The notes: generated from the letters alone by a model not told the origin. DNA of 64,000 bases from Ehretia macrophylla (GCA_037974665.1 CM075769.1:80228690-80292689), one strand, 5' to 3'. Counted from the first letter of the stretch, positions 50,340 through 63,400 are shown. Numbers and translations are program-made.

Positions 50340-50856
50340 GTTGCCAAGATACTTTATCCACCAAATCTCAATTACCGAATCCCACGGAACATTGGGCAAG
50401 ACAACTTCGCTTCACGTAGAGGCCGGGCCCGCAGACCGAGGGCGTAGGGTTTGTGACCAGGTATCCGTCGCTCCGGTGCGCATAACTTTTGATCCGTAAG
50501 GAGTTACGTGGCGCACAGCTTACCGTTGCAAAGCTCTCTGAGAGCTCTACGACGGGGGCAGCCAGCATGCTGGCTGTGCCCCTTTTTGGAGCACAAAATC
50601 GAACGTTTTCATCAGTTTCAGGCCACTTTCGTTCTTTTGCTCCATTTTTCCGTCCCGGATTGTACGTCGTGAGCTATTAAAAGGATGACAACCTGACTCA
50701 CCGGACATCATAGGGCCCTACAACGTGTTGATATCATGTCTTGCGAGGATGCTGCGTTGTTGAAGCGGATGTGTTGTCGTTAAGCCCATTGGGCCTTTTG
50801 AATGAGCCATCTCTCTAGGCTGGGACTGTGAACTGTTAACACATATAGGAATTGTG

Positions 50857-50943
50857 CCCATCAGAACTCCGAAGTTAAGTGTGCTTAGGCGAGAGTAGTA
50901 CTAGGATTGGTGATCCCTTGGGAAGTCCTCGTGTTGCACCCAC
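50857..50943 (+). pseudogene. 5S rRNA: 5'-truncated 5S rRNA copy 47
   Basis: The upstream GTGCCC motif is joined directly to ATCAGAACTCCG, so gene bases 1-33 and the promoter from -11 to -1 are gone. The deletion ends share CCC. The remainder carries C57T, G64A, G85T, C91T, C95T and C119A. It lacks its start and helix I 5' strand, so no normal 5S RNA can be made. Confidence 0.9.
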
Positions 50944-51499
50944 TTTTCAATTTTTTTTGCCCTGGTTTGGGTTGCCATGATACTTTATCCACCAAATCTC
51001 TATTACAGAATCCCACGGAACATTGGGCAAGAAAACTTCGCTTCACGTAGAGGCCGGGTCCGTAAACCGAGGGCGTAGGGTTTGTGACCAGGTCTCCGTC
51101 GCTCTGGTGCCCATAACTTTTGATCCGTAAGGAGTTACGCGGCGCACAGCATACCGTTGCCAAGCTCTCTGAGAGCTCTACGACGGGGGCAACCACCTTG
51201 CTCGCTGTGACCGTTTTCAGAGCCTAAAATCGAACATTTTCATCAGTTTCAGGAGACTTTTCTTCATTTGCCCTGTTTTTCATCCCGGATCGTACGTTGT
51301 GAGCTATTAAAAGGACGACAACCTGACTCGCGGTACATCAGAGAGCCCTACAATGTGGCGATATCACGTCTTGCGAGGATGTTGCGTTATTGAAGCGGAT
51401 GGGTTGTCGTTAAGCCCATTGGGCCTTTTGAATGGGCCATCTCTCTAGGCTGGCACTATGAACAGTTAACACATATAGGAATTGTGCCCTCAACTTGAC

Positions 51500-51619
51500 G
51501 GGTGCGATCATACCATCACTAATGCAACGGATCCCATCAGAACTCCGAAGTTAAGTGTGCTTGAGCGAGAGTAGTACTAGGATGGGTGACCCCTTGGGAA
51601 GTCCTCGTGTTGCACCCCC
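51500..51619 (+). rRNA. 5S rRNA: 5S rRNA copy 48
   Basis: Differences are G17T, C28A, C57T, G65A and C95T. Box A carries two changes. Confidence 0.93.
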
Positions 51620-52176
51620 TTTTCAATTTTTTTTGCCCTGGTTAGGGTTGCCAAGATACTTTATCCACCAAATCTCTATTACCGAATCCCACGGAACATT
51701 GGGCAAGACAACTTCGCTTCACGTAGAGGCCGGGCCCGCAAACTGAGGGCGTAAGGTTTGTGACCAGGTCTCCGTCGCTCAAGTGCCCATAACTTTTGAT
51801 CCGTAAGAAGTTACGCGGTGCACAGCATACCGTTGCAAAGCTCTCTGAGAGCTGTATGACAATGGCAGCTAGCATGCTGGCTGTGCCCCTTTTTGGAGCC
51901 CAAAATCTAACATTTTCATACGTTTTAGGCCACTTTTGTTCTTTTGCTCTATTTTTCCATCCTGGATTGTACGTCGTGAGCTGTTAAAAGGATGACAACC
52001 TGACTCGCGGGACATCAGAGGGCCCTACAACGTTTCGATATCACATCTTGCGAGGATGCTATGTTGTTGAAGCGGATGGGTTGTCGTTAAGCCCATTGGG
52101 CCATCTGAATGAACCATCTCTCTAGGCTGGGACTGTGAACTGTTAACACATATAGGAATTGTGCCCTCAACATGAC

Positions 52177-52296
52177 GGGTGCGATCATACCAGCACTAGT
52201 GCACCGGATCCCATCAGAACTCCAAAGTTAAGCGTGCTTGGGCGAGAGTAGTACTAGGATGGGTGACCCCCTGGGAAGTCCTCGTGTTCCACCCCC
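52177..52296 (+). rRNA. 5S rRNA: 5S rRNA copy 49
   Basis: Only A23G, G48A and G113C differ. Boxes A (51 onward), IE and C are perfect. It is the best-preserved gene in block 2. Confidence 0.95.
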
Positions 52297-52850
52297 ATTT
52301 CAATTTTTTTTGCCCTGGTTAGGGTTGCCAAGATACTTTATCAACCAAATCTCTATTACCGAATCCCACGGAACATTGGGCAAGACAACTTCACTTCACG
52401 TAGAGGCCGGGCCCGCAAACCGAGGGTGTAGGGTTTGTGACCAGGTCTCTGTCGCTCCGGTGCCCATAACATTTGATCCGTAAGGAGTTACGTGGCGCAC
52501 AACATACCGTTGCAAAGCTCTCAGAGAGCTCTACGACGGGGGCAGCCAGCTTGCTCAATGTGCCTATTTTTGGAGCCCAAAATCGAACGTTTTCATCAGT
52601 TTCAGGAGACTTTTCTTCTTTTGCCCTATTTTTCCATCCCGTATCGTACGTCGTGAGTTATTAAAAGGATGACAACCTGACTCGGGGTACACCAGAGGGC
52701 CCTACAACGTGTCGATATCACGTCTTGCGAGGATGCTGCGTTGTTGAAGCGGATGGGTCGTTAAGCCAATTGGGCCTTTTGAATAGGCCATCTCTCTAGG
52801 CTGGCACTGTGAACCGTTAACACATATAGGAATTGTGCCCTCATCATGAC

Positions 52851-52969
52851 GGGTGCAATCATACCAGCACTAATGCAACGGATCACATCAGAACTCTGAA
52901 GTTAAGCGTTCTTGGGCGAGATTAGTACTAGGATGGGTGACCCCCTGGGAAGTCCCCGTGTTGCACCCC
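52851..52969 (+). rRNA. 5S rRNA: 5S rRNA copy 50
   Basis: This copy has 119 nt: G7A, C28A, C35A, C47T, G60T, G72T and T106C. The IE element ends GATT rather than GAGT. Confidence 0.89.
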
Positions 52970-53527
52970 ATTTTCAATTTTTTTTGCCCTGGTTGGGATT
53001 GCCAAGATACTTTATCCTCCAAATCTCTATTACCGAATCCCACGAAACTTTGGGCAAGACAACTTCTCTTTACGTAGAGGTCGGGCCCGCAAACCGAGGG
53101 CGTAGGGTTTGTGACCAGGTCTCCGTCGCTCCGGTGCCCATAACATTTGATCCGTAAGGAGTTACGCGGCGCACAGCATACCGTTGCAAAGATCTATGAG
53201 AGCTCTACGACGTGGGCAGCAAGCTCGCTCACTGTGCCCGTTTTTGGAGCCCAAAATCGAATGTTTTCATCAGTTTCAGGACACTTTTCTTCTTTTGCCC
53301 TGCTTTTCCGTCCCGTATCGTACGTCGTGAGCTGTTAAAAGGAGGACAACCTGACTCGTGGTACATCAGAGGGCCCTACAACGTGTCGATATCACGTCTT
53401 GCGAGGATGCTGCGTTGTTGAAGTGGATGGGTTGTCGTTAAGCCCATTGGGCCTTTTGAATGGGCCATCTCTCTAGGCTGGCACTGTGAACCGTTAACAC
53501 ATATAGGAATTGTTCCCACAATATGAG

Positions 53528-53647
53528 GGGTGCGATCATACCACCACTAATGCACCGGATCCCATCAGAACACTGAAGTTAAGAGTGCTTGGGCTAGAGT
53601 AGTAATAGGATGGGTGACCCCCTGGGAAGTCCTCGTGTTGCACCCCC
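53528..53647 (+). rRNA. 5S rRNA: 5S rRNA copy 51
   Basis: Differences are G17C, T45A, C47T, C57A, G68T and C78A. The base at -1 is G, not C, and the upstream text reads TTGTTCCCACAATATGAG, so the start region is also changed. The spacer downstream switches to block-1 type at about 53,800. Confidence 0.89.
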
Positions 53648-54204
53648 ATTTCAATTTTTTTTGCGCTGGTTAGGGTTGCCAAGATACTTTATCAACCAAA
53701 TCTCTATTACCGAATCCCACGGAACATTGGGCAAGACAACTTCGTTTCACGTAGAGGCCGGGCCCACAAACTGAGGGCGTAAGGTTTGTGACCAGGTCTC
53801 CGTCGCTCCGGTGCCCATAACTTTTGATCCGTAAGGAGTGACGCGGCGCAAAGCTTACCGTTGCAAAGCTCTTAGAGAGCTCTACGACGGGGGCAGCCAG
53901 CTTGCTCATTGTGCCCATTTTCGGTGCCCAAAATGGAATGTTTTCATCAGTTTAAGGCCACTTTTCTTCTTTTACTTTGTTTTTCCATCCCGGATCGTAC
54001 GTCGTGAACTGTTTAAAGGACGACAGCCTGACTCGCGGGACATCAGAGGGCCCTACAATGTGTCGATATCACGTCTTGCAAGCATGCTGCGTTGTTGAAG
54101 CGGATGGGTTGTCGTTAAGCCCATTGGGCCTTTTGAATGGGTCATCTCTCAATGTTGGGACTATGAAAAGTTAACACAAAAAGGAATTGTGCCCTCAACA
54201 TGAC

Positions 54205-54324
54205 GGGTGCGATCATACCAGTACTAATGCACCGGATCCCATCAGAACTCCGAAGTTAATCGTGCTTGAGAAAGAGTAGTACTTGGATGGGTGACCACCT
54301 GGGAAGTCCTTGTGTTGAACCCCC
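54205..54324 (+). rRNA. 5S rRNA: 5S rRNA copy 52, last before the second satellite block
   Basis: Differences are C18T, G56T, G65A, C67A, G68A, A80T, C93A, C107T and C114A. Box A and IE are badly altered (TTGAGAAAGAG). C18T, G56T and C93A match its paralogue, copy 46. It is likely inactive. Confidence 0.87.
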
Positions 54325-54619
54325 TTTTCAATTTTTTTTGCCCTGGTTAGGGTTACCAAGATACTTTATCAGCCAAATCTCTATTACTGAATCGCACGGA
54401 ACATTGGGCAAGACAACTTCGCTTCACGTAGAGGCTGGGCCTGCAAACCGATGGCGTAGTGTTTGTGACCCGGTCTCCGTCGCTCTGGTGCCCATAACTT
54501 TTGATCCGTATGGAAATACGCGGCGCAAAGCATACCGTTGCAAAGCCCTCTCAGAGCTCTACGACGGGGGAAGCCACCGTGCTCGCTGTGCCCTTTTTGG
54601 TGCCCAAAATCGAACATTT

Positions 54620-54652
54620 TCATCAGTTTCAGGAAAATGGGGACTGGGCAGC
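54620..54652 (+). other. 5S spacer / satellite junction 2
   Basis: TTTCAGG is followed by AAAATGGGGACTGGGC. The breakpoint is the same as at 31,243-31,245 except that CC is replaced by AA. The last 200 bp of spacer share the rare GGAAGCCACCGTGCTCGC and TTTGGTGCCC variants with junction 1. Confidence 0.9.
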
Positions 54653-54902
54653 ATGAATAGGCCGCTGCCTATAGGTAAAAAAAAAAAAAAAAAAAAAAAA
54701 AGAAGGAAATTAAACCAATGGGAACTGGGCAGCATGAATAGACCGCTGCCTATAGGTAAAAAAAAAAAAAAAAAGAAGGAAAATAAACAAATGGGGACTG
54801 GGCAGCAGGAATAGGCCGCTGCCTATTGGTAAAAATAAAATAAAAAAGAATTAAAATAATCCAACGGGGACTGGACAGAAGGAATAGGCCGGTGCCTATA
54901 GG

Positions 54903-54933
<31 letters not shown>

Positions 54934-55149
54934 GGAAATTAAACCAATGGGGACTGGGCAGCATGAATAGGCCGCCTCCTATAGGTTAAAAAAAAAAAAA
55001 AAATAAAAATAAAAAAAAGAAGGAAAATAAACCAATGGGGACTGGGCAGAAGGAATAGGCCGCTGCCTATACGGAAAAAAAAAAAAAAAAAAAAAAAAAG
55101 GAAATAAAACCAATGGGGAATGGGCAGCAAAAATAGGTCATTGCCTATA

Positions 55150-55190
<41 letters not shown>

Positions 55191-55396
55191 AGGAAAATAA
55201 TAAACCAATTGGGGCTGGGCAGAAGGAATAGGCCGCTGCCTATAGGTAAAAAAAAATAAAAAAAAAAATAAAAAAAAGAATGAAATTAAACCAATGGGTA
55301 CTGAGCAGCAGGAATAGGCCGCTGCCTATAGGTAAAAAAAAAATAAGGAAATTAAACCAATGGGGAATGGGCAGCAGGAATAGGCCGCTGCCTATA

Positions 55397-55437
<41 letters not shown>

Positions 55438-55563
55438 AAAATAAACAAATGGGTACTGGGCAGCAGGAATAGGCCGCTGCCTATAGGTAAAAAAAATAAA
55501 ATAAAAAAAAGAATGAAATTAAACCAATGGGGACTGGGCAGAATGAATAGGCCGCTGCCTATA

Positions 55564-55601
<38 letters not shown>

Positions 55602-55826
55602 AGGAAATTAAACCAATGGGGACTGGGCAGCTTGAATAGGCCGCTGCCTATAGGTAAAAAAAATAAAAATAAAAATAAAAAAAATAAAAAGAATGAAATT
55701 AAACCAATGGAGATAGGGAAGAAGGACTAGGCCGATGCCTATAGATAAAAAAAAAAGAATTAAATTAAACCAATGGGGACTGGGCAGCAGGTCTATGCCG
55801 CTGCCTATAGGTAAAAAACAAAGAAA

Positions 55827-55870
<44 letters not shown>

Positions 55871-55923
55871 AGGAAATTAAACCAATGGGGACTGGACAGC
55901 ATGAATAGGCCGCTGCCTATAGG

Positions 55924-55952
55924 TAAAATAAATAAATAAATAAATAAATAAA
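55924..55952 (+). repeat. (AAAT)n microsatellite linker, block 2
   Basis: This is the paralogue of the linker at 32,507-32,544, shorter by about two repeats, and lies after the same GGGGACTGGACAGCATG core. Confidence 0.9.
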
Positions 55953-56510
55953 GAATGAAATTAAACCAATGGGGATTGGGCAGAAGGAATAGGCCGCTGC
56001 CTATAGGTAAAAAATAAAAATAAAAATAAAAAATAAAAAGAAGGAAATTAAACCAATGGGGACTGGGCAGCATGAATAGGCCGCTACCTATAGGTAAAAT
56101 AAAAAATAAAAAAAAATAAAAAAAAAGAAGGAAAATAAACCAATGGGGACTAGGCAGCAGGAATAGGCCACTGCCTATAGGTAAAAAAAAAAATAAAAAA
56201 AAAAATAAAAAAAGAAGGAAATTAAACCAATGGGGAATGGGCAGCAGGAATAGGCCGCTGCCTATAGGTAAAAAAAATAAAAAAATAAAAAAATAAAAAA
56301 AAAGAAGGAAATTAAACCAATGGGGACTGGGCAGCAGGAATAGGCCGCTGCCTAAAAAAAAAAAAAAAAAAGGGGAAATTAAACCAATGGGGACTGGGCA
56401 GCAGGAATAGACCGCTGCCTATAGGTAAAAAAAAAAAAAAAAAAAAAAAAAGAATGAAATTAAACCAATGGGGACTAGGCAGAAGGAATAGGTCGCTGCC
56501 TATAGATAAA

Positions 56511-56538
56511 AAAATAAAATAAAATAAAATAAAATAAA
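56511..56538 (+). repeat. (AAAAT)n microsatellite linker, block 2
   Basis: This is the paralogue of the linker at 33,107-33,134, with the same TATAGATAAA start and GAGGGAAATT following. Confidence 0.9.
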
Positions 56539-56594
56539 AAAGAGGGAAATTAAACCAATGGGGACTGGGCAGCATGAATAGGCCGCTGCCTATA

Positions 56595-56636
<42 letters not shown>

Positions 56637-56695
56637 TAAAAAGAAGGAAATTAAACCAATGGGGACTGGGAAGCAGGAATAGGCCGCTGCCTATA

Positions 56696-56730
<35 letters not shown>

Positions 56731-57228
56731 ATGAAATTAAACCAATGGGGACTGGGCAGAAGGAATAGGCCGCTGCCTATAGGTATAAAAAAAATAAAAA
56801 AAAGAAGGAAATTAAACCAATGGGGACTGGGCAGCAGGAATAGGCCGCTGCCTATAGGTAAAAAAAAAAAAAAAGAAATTAAACCAGTGGGGACTGGGCA
56901 GAAGGAATAGGCCCCTGCCCATAGGTAAAAAAAAATTAAAAAAAAAAAAAAGGAAATTAAACCAATGGGGACTGGGCAGCAGAAATAGGCCGCTGACTAT
57001 AGCTAAAAAAAAAAAAAAAAAAAAAAAAGAAGGAAATTAAACAAATGGGGACTGGGCAGCAGGAATAGGCCGCTGCCTATTGGTAAAAAAAAAAAAAAAA
57101 AAAAAAAAAAGATGGAAATTAGACCAATGGGGACTGGACAGCAGGAATAGGCCGCTGCCTATAAGTAAAAAAAAAGAATGAAATTAAACCAATGGGGACT
57201 GGGCAGAAGGAATAGGCCGCTGCCTATT

Positions 57229-57295
<67 letters not shown>

Positions 57296-57662
57296 AGGAA
57301 ATTAAACCAATAGGGGCAGCATGAATAGGCCGCTACCTATAGGTAAAAAAAAAAAAAAAAAAAAAAAGAAGGAAAATAAACCAATGGGGACTGGGCAGCA
57401 GGAATAGGCCGCTGCCTATAGGTAAAAAAAAATTAAAAAAAAAAAAAAGAATGAAATAAATCAATGGGGACTGAGCAGCAAGAATAGGCCGCTGCCTATA
57501 GGTAAAAAATAAAATAAAAAAAAAAAAAAGAAATTAAACCAATGGGGAATGGGCAGCAGGAATAGGCCGCTGCCTATAGGTAAAAAAAAAATAAAAATAA
57601 AAAAAAAGAAGGAAAATAAACAAATGGGGACTGGGCAGCAGGAATAGGCCGCTGCCTATTGG

Positions 57663-57713
<51 letters not shown>

Positions 57714-58169
57714 GAAGGAAAATAAACCAATGGGGACTGGGCAGCAGGAATAGGCCGCTGCCTATAGGTAAAAAAAAAAAAAAAAAAAGAATGAAATTAA
57801 ACCAATGGGGACTGGGTAGAAGGAATAGGCTGCTGCCTATAGTTAAAAAAAAAAAAAAAAAAAAAAGAAGAAGGAAATTAAACCAATGGGGACTGGACAA
57901 AATGAATAGGCCGCTGCCTATAGGTAAAAAAATAAAAATAAAAAAATAAAGAATGAAATTAAACCAATGGGGACTGGGCAGAAGGAATAGGCCGCTGCAT
58001 ATAGGTAAAAATAAAAAATAAAAAAAATAAAAAAAGAAGGAAATTAAACCAATGGGGACTGGGCAGCATGAATAGGCCGCTGCCTATAGGTACAAAAAAA
58101 AAAAAAAAAAAAAGAAGAAGGAAAATAAACAAATGGGGAATGGGCAGCAGGAATAGGCCGCTGCCTATA

Positions 58170-58216
<47 letters not shown>

Positions 58217-58351
58217 AAAAAAAAAGAAGGAAATTAAACAAATGGGGACTGGGCAGAATGAATAGGCCGCTGCCTATAGGTAAAAAAAAAAAAAAAATGA
58301 AAGATATTAAACCAATGGGGACTGGGCAGCATGAATAGGCCGCTGCCTATA

Positions 58352-58389
<38 letters not shown>

Positions 58390-58609
58390 AAAATAATACA
58401 ATGGGGACTGGGCAGCAGGAATACGCCTCTGCCTATAGGTAAAAAAAAAAAAAAGAATGAAAATAAACCAATGGGGACTGGGCAGCAAGAATAGGCCGCT
58501 GCCTATAGGTAAAAAATAAAAAAATAAAAAAAAATTAAAATAAAAATAAAAAAAAAGAAGGAAATTAAACCAATGGGGACTGGGCAGCATGAATAGGCCG
58601 CTGCCTATA

Positions 58610-58665
<56 letters not shown>

Positions 58666-59476
58666 AAAAAGAAGGAAATTACACAAATGGGGACTGGGCA
58701 GAAGGAATAGGCCGCTGCCTATAGGTAAAAAAATAAAAATAAAAAAAAATAAAAAAAGAAGGAAATTAAACCAATGGGGACTGGGCAGCATGAATAGGCC
58801 GCTGCCTATAGGTAAAAAAAAAAACAAAAAAAAACAAAAAAAAAAGAAGGAAATTAAACCAATGGGGACTGGGCAGCATGAATAGGCCGCTGCCTATAGG
58901 TATAAAAAAAAAAAAAAAAAAAAAAAGAATGAAATTAAACCAATGGGGACTGGGCAGAAGGAATAGGCCGCTGCCTATAGGTAAAAAATAAAAAATAAAA
59001 AAAAAATAAAATAAAAGAAGGAAATTAAACCAATGGGGACTGGGCAGCATGAATAGGCCGCTGCCTATAGGTAAAAAAAAAACAAAAAAAAAAAAGAAGG
59101 AAATTAAACCAATGGGGACTGGGCAGCATGAATAGGCCGCTGCCTATAGGTATAAAAAAAAAAAAAAAAAAGAATGAAATTAAACTAATGGGGACTGGGC
59201 AGAAGGAATAGGCCGCTGCCTATAGGTAAAAAATAAAAAATAAAAAATAAATAAAAAAAAGAAGGAAAATAAACAAATGGGGATTGGGCAGCAGGAATAG
59301 GCCGCTGCCTATTGGTAAAAAAAAAAAAAAAAAAAAAAAGAAGGAAAATAAACCAATTGGGACTGGGCAGAAGTTATAGGCCGCTGCCTATAGGTAAAAA
59401 TAAAAAAATAAAAAAAAATAAAAAAATGAAATTAAACCAATGGGGACTGAGCAGCAGGAATATGCCGCTGCATATA

Positions 59477-59509
<33 letters not shown>

Positions 59510-59730
59510 AAATTAAACCAATGGGGAATCGGCAGCAGAAATAGGCCGCTGCCTATAGGTAAAAAAAAAAAAAAAAAAAAAAAAAAGAAAAAAAAGAAAG
59601 GAAATTAAACCAATGAGGACTGGGCAGCATGAATAGACAGCTGCCTATAGGTAAAAAAAAAAAAAAAAAAAAAAAAAGAAGGAAAATAAACAAATGGGGA
59701 CTGGGCAGCAGGAATAGGCCGCTGCCTATT

Positions 59731-59782
<52 letters not shown>

Positions 59783-60006
59783 AAAATAAACCATTGGGAA
59801 CTTGGCAGCAGAATAGGCCCCTGCCTATAGGTAATAAAAAAATAAAAAAAAATAAAAAAAAAATAAAAAAAAAAGAATGGAATTAAACCAATAGGGACTG
59901 GGCAGCAGGAATAGGCCGCTGCCTATAGGTAAAAAAAAAAAAAAAAAAAAAAAGAATGAAATTAAACCAATGGGGACTGAGCAGCAGGAATAGGCCGCTG
60001 CCTATA

Positions 60007-60048
<42 letters not shown>

Positions 60049-60099
60049 ATGAAATTAAACCAATGGGGACTGGGCAGAAGAAATAGGTCGCTGCCTATA

Positions 60100-60136
<37 letters not shown>

Positions 60137-60353
60137 AGGAAATTAAACCAATGGGGACTGGGCAGCAGGAATAGGCCGCTGCCTTTAGGTTAAAAAAAAA
60201 AAAAAAAAAAAAAAAGAAGGAAATTAAACCAATGGGGACTGGGCAGCAGGAATAGGCCGCTGCCTATAGATAAAAAAAAAAGAAAAAAAAGAAAAAAAAA
60301 GTATGAAATTAAACCAATGGGGACTGGGCAGCAGGAATAGGCCGCTGCCTATA

Positions 60354-60392
<39 letters not shown>

Positions 60393-60693
60393 AGGAAAAT
60401 AAACAAATGGGGACTGGGCAGCAGGAATAGGCCGCTGCCTATTGGCAAAAAAAAAAAAAAAAAAAAAAAAGAAAAAAAAAAGAAGGAAAATAAACCAATG
60501 GGGACTGGGCAGCAGGAATAGGCCGCTGCCTATAGGTAAAAAAATAAAAAATAAAAAATAAAAAAAAAAGAATGAAATTAAACCAATGGGGACTGGGCAG
60601 AAGAAATAGGCCGCTGCCTATAGGTTAAATAAAAAAAAAAAAAAAAAATTAAACCAATGGGGACTGGGCAGCATGAATAGGCCGCTGCCTATA

Positions 60694-60736
<43 letters not shown>

Positions 60737-60957
60737 ATTAAATTAAACCAATGGGGACTGGGCAGAAGGAATAGGCCGCTGCCTATAGGTAAAAAAAAAA
60801 CAAAAAAAAACAAAAAAAAGAAGGAAATTAAACCAATGGGGACTGGGCAGCATGAATAGGCCTCTGCCTATTGGTAAAAAATAAAAAATAAAAAATAAAT
60901 AAAAGGAGGAAATTAAACCAATGGGGACTGGGCAGCAGGAATAGGCCGCTGCCTATA

Positions 60958-61010
<53 letters not shown>

Positions 61011-61314
61011 TGGAAATTAAGCCAATGGGGACTGGGCAGCAGGAATAGGCAGCTGCCTATAGGTAAAAAAAAAAAATGAAATTAAACCAATGGGGACTGG
61101 GCAGAAGGAATACGCCACTGCCTATAGGTAAAAAAAAAATTAAAAAAAAAATTAAAAATAAAAAAAAAGAAGGAAATTAAACCAATGGGGACTGGGCAGC
61201 ATGAATAGGCCACTGCCTATAGGTAAAAAAAAAAAGAAAAAAAGAAAAAAAAGAAGGAAAATAAACAAATGGGGACTGGGCAGCAGGAATAGGCCACTGC
61301 CTATTGGTAAAAAG

Positions 61315-61354
<40 letters not shown>

Positions 61355-61415
61355 AAAAAAAAAGAAGGAAAATAAACCAATGGGGACTGGGCAGCAGGAA
61401 TAGGCCCCTGCCTAT

Positions 61416-61468
<53 letters not shown>

Positions 61469-61772
61469 AGGAAATTAAACCAATGGGGACTGGGCAGCAT
61501 GAATAGGCCGCTACCTATAGTTAAAAATAAAAATAAAAATAAAAAGAAAAAAAAAGAAGGAAAATAAACCAATGGGGACTGGGCAGCAGGAATAGGCCGC
61601 TGCCAATAGGTAAAAAAAAAAAAATAAAAAAATAAAAAAAAAGAATGAAATTAAACCAATGGGGACTAAGCAGCAGGAATAGGCCGCTGCCCATAGGTAA
61701 AAAAAAAAAAAAAAAAAAAAAAGGAAATTAAACCAATGGGGAATGGGCAGCAGGAATAGGTCGCTGCCTATA

Positions 61773-61830
<58 letters not shown>

Positions 61831-62275
61831 ATGGAAAATAAACAAATGGGGACTGGGCAGCAAGAATAGGCCGCTGCCTATTGGTAAAAAAAAAAAAAAA
61901 AAAAAAGAAGGAAAATAAACCAATGGGGACTGGCAGCAGGAATAGGCCGCTGCCTATAGGTAAAAAAAAAAAAAAAAAAAGAATGAAATTAAACCAATGG
62001 GGACTGGACAGAAGGAATAGGCCGCTGCCTATAGTTAAAAAAAAAAAAAAAAAAGAAAAAAAAAAGAAGGAAATTAAACCAATGGGGACTGGGCAGCATG
62101 AATACGGAATAGGCAGCTGCTTATAGGTAAAAAAAAAAAAAATAAGAAGGAAATTAAACAAATGGGGACTGGGCAGAAGGAATAGGCCGCTGCCTATAGG
62201 TAAAAAAAAAAAAAAAAAAAAAGAAAGATATTAAACCAATGGGGACTGGGCAGCATGAATAGGCCGCTGCCTATA

Positions 62276-62321
<46 letters not shown>

Positions 62322-62546
62322 ATTAAACCAATGGGGACTGGGCAGCAGGAATAGGCCGCTGCCTATAGGTAAAAAAAAAAATAAAAAAAAAAGAATGAAA
62401 TTAAACCAATGGGGACTGGGCAGAAGGAATAGGCCGCTGCCTATAGGTAAAAAATAAAAAATTAAAAAAAAATTAAAATAAAAATAAAAAAAAGAAGGAA
62501 ATTAAACCAATGGGGACTGGGCAGCATGAATAGGCCGCTGCCTATA

Positions 62547-62583
<37 letters not shown>

Positions 62584-62730
62584 AAAAAAAGAAAGAAATT
62601 AAACCAATGGGGACTGGGCAGCAGGAATAGGCCGCTGCTTATAGGTAAAAAAAAAAAAAAAAAAAAAGAAAAAAAAAAGAAGGAAAATAAACAAATGGGG
62701 ATTGGGCAGCAGGAATAGACCGCTGCCTAT

Positions 62731-62775
<45 letters not shown>

Positions 62776-63167
62776 AGGAAATTACACAAATGGGGACTGG
62801 GCAGAAGGAATAGGCCGCTGCCTATAGGTAAAAAAATAAAAATAAAAAAAAATAAAAAAAAGAAGGAAATTAAACCAATGGGGACTGGGCAGCATGAATA
62901 GGCCGCTGCCTATAGGTAAAAAAAAAACAAAAAAAAACAAAAAAAAAAAGAAGGAAATTAAACCAATGGGGACTGGGCAGCATGAATAGGCCGCTGCCTA
63001 TAGGTATAAAATAAAATAAAATAAAAAAAAAAAAGAATGAAATTAAACCAATGGGGACTGGGCAGCATGAATAGGCCGCTGCCTTTAGGTAAAAAAAAAA
63101 AAAAAAAAAAAAAGAAGGAAATTAAACCAATGGGGACTGGGCAGCAGGAATAGGCCGCTGCCTATAG

Positions 63168-63204
<37 letters not shown>

Positions 63205-63332
63205 ATGAAATTAAACCAATGGGGACTGGGCAGCATGAATAGGCCGCTGCCTATAGGTAAAAAAAAAAAAAAAAAAAAAAGAAGGAAAATAAACAAATGG
63301 GAACTGGGCAGTAGGAATAGGCCGCTGCCTAT

Positions 63333-63400
<68 letters not shown>

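Larger units (their letters stand above)
50340..54633 (+). repeat. 5S rDNA tandem array, block 2
   Basis: The 5S spacer resumes at TTGCCAAGATAC, a point that normally lies about 35 bp after a 5S gene, and runs to the second satellite junction. There is one truncated gene and five full-length genes at 674-677-bp spacing. Up to about 53.8 kb the spacers carry marks rare in block 1: GAGGCCGGG for GAGGCTGGG, GTGAGCTGTTAAAAG or GTGAGCTATTAAAAG, and GGCTGGCACTGTG. They form a separate subfamily. After about 53.8 kb the spacer becomes a copy of the last units of block 1. Confidence 0.95.

Noticed and set aside
49742..50345. A target-site duplication around the LTR-like segment
   Set aside because: The bases before TG (TATAG) and after CA (GTTGC) do not match in any 4-6-bp comparison.
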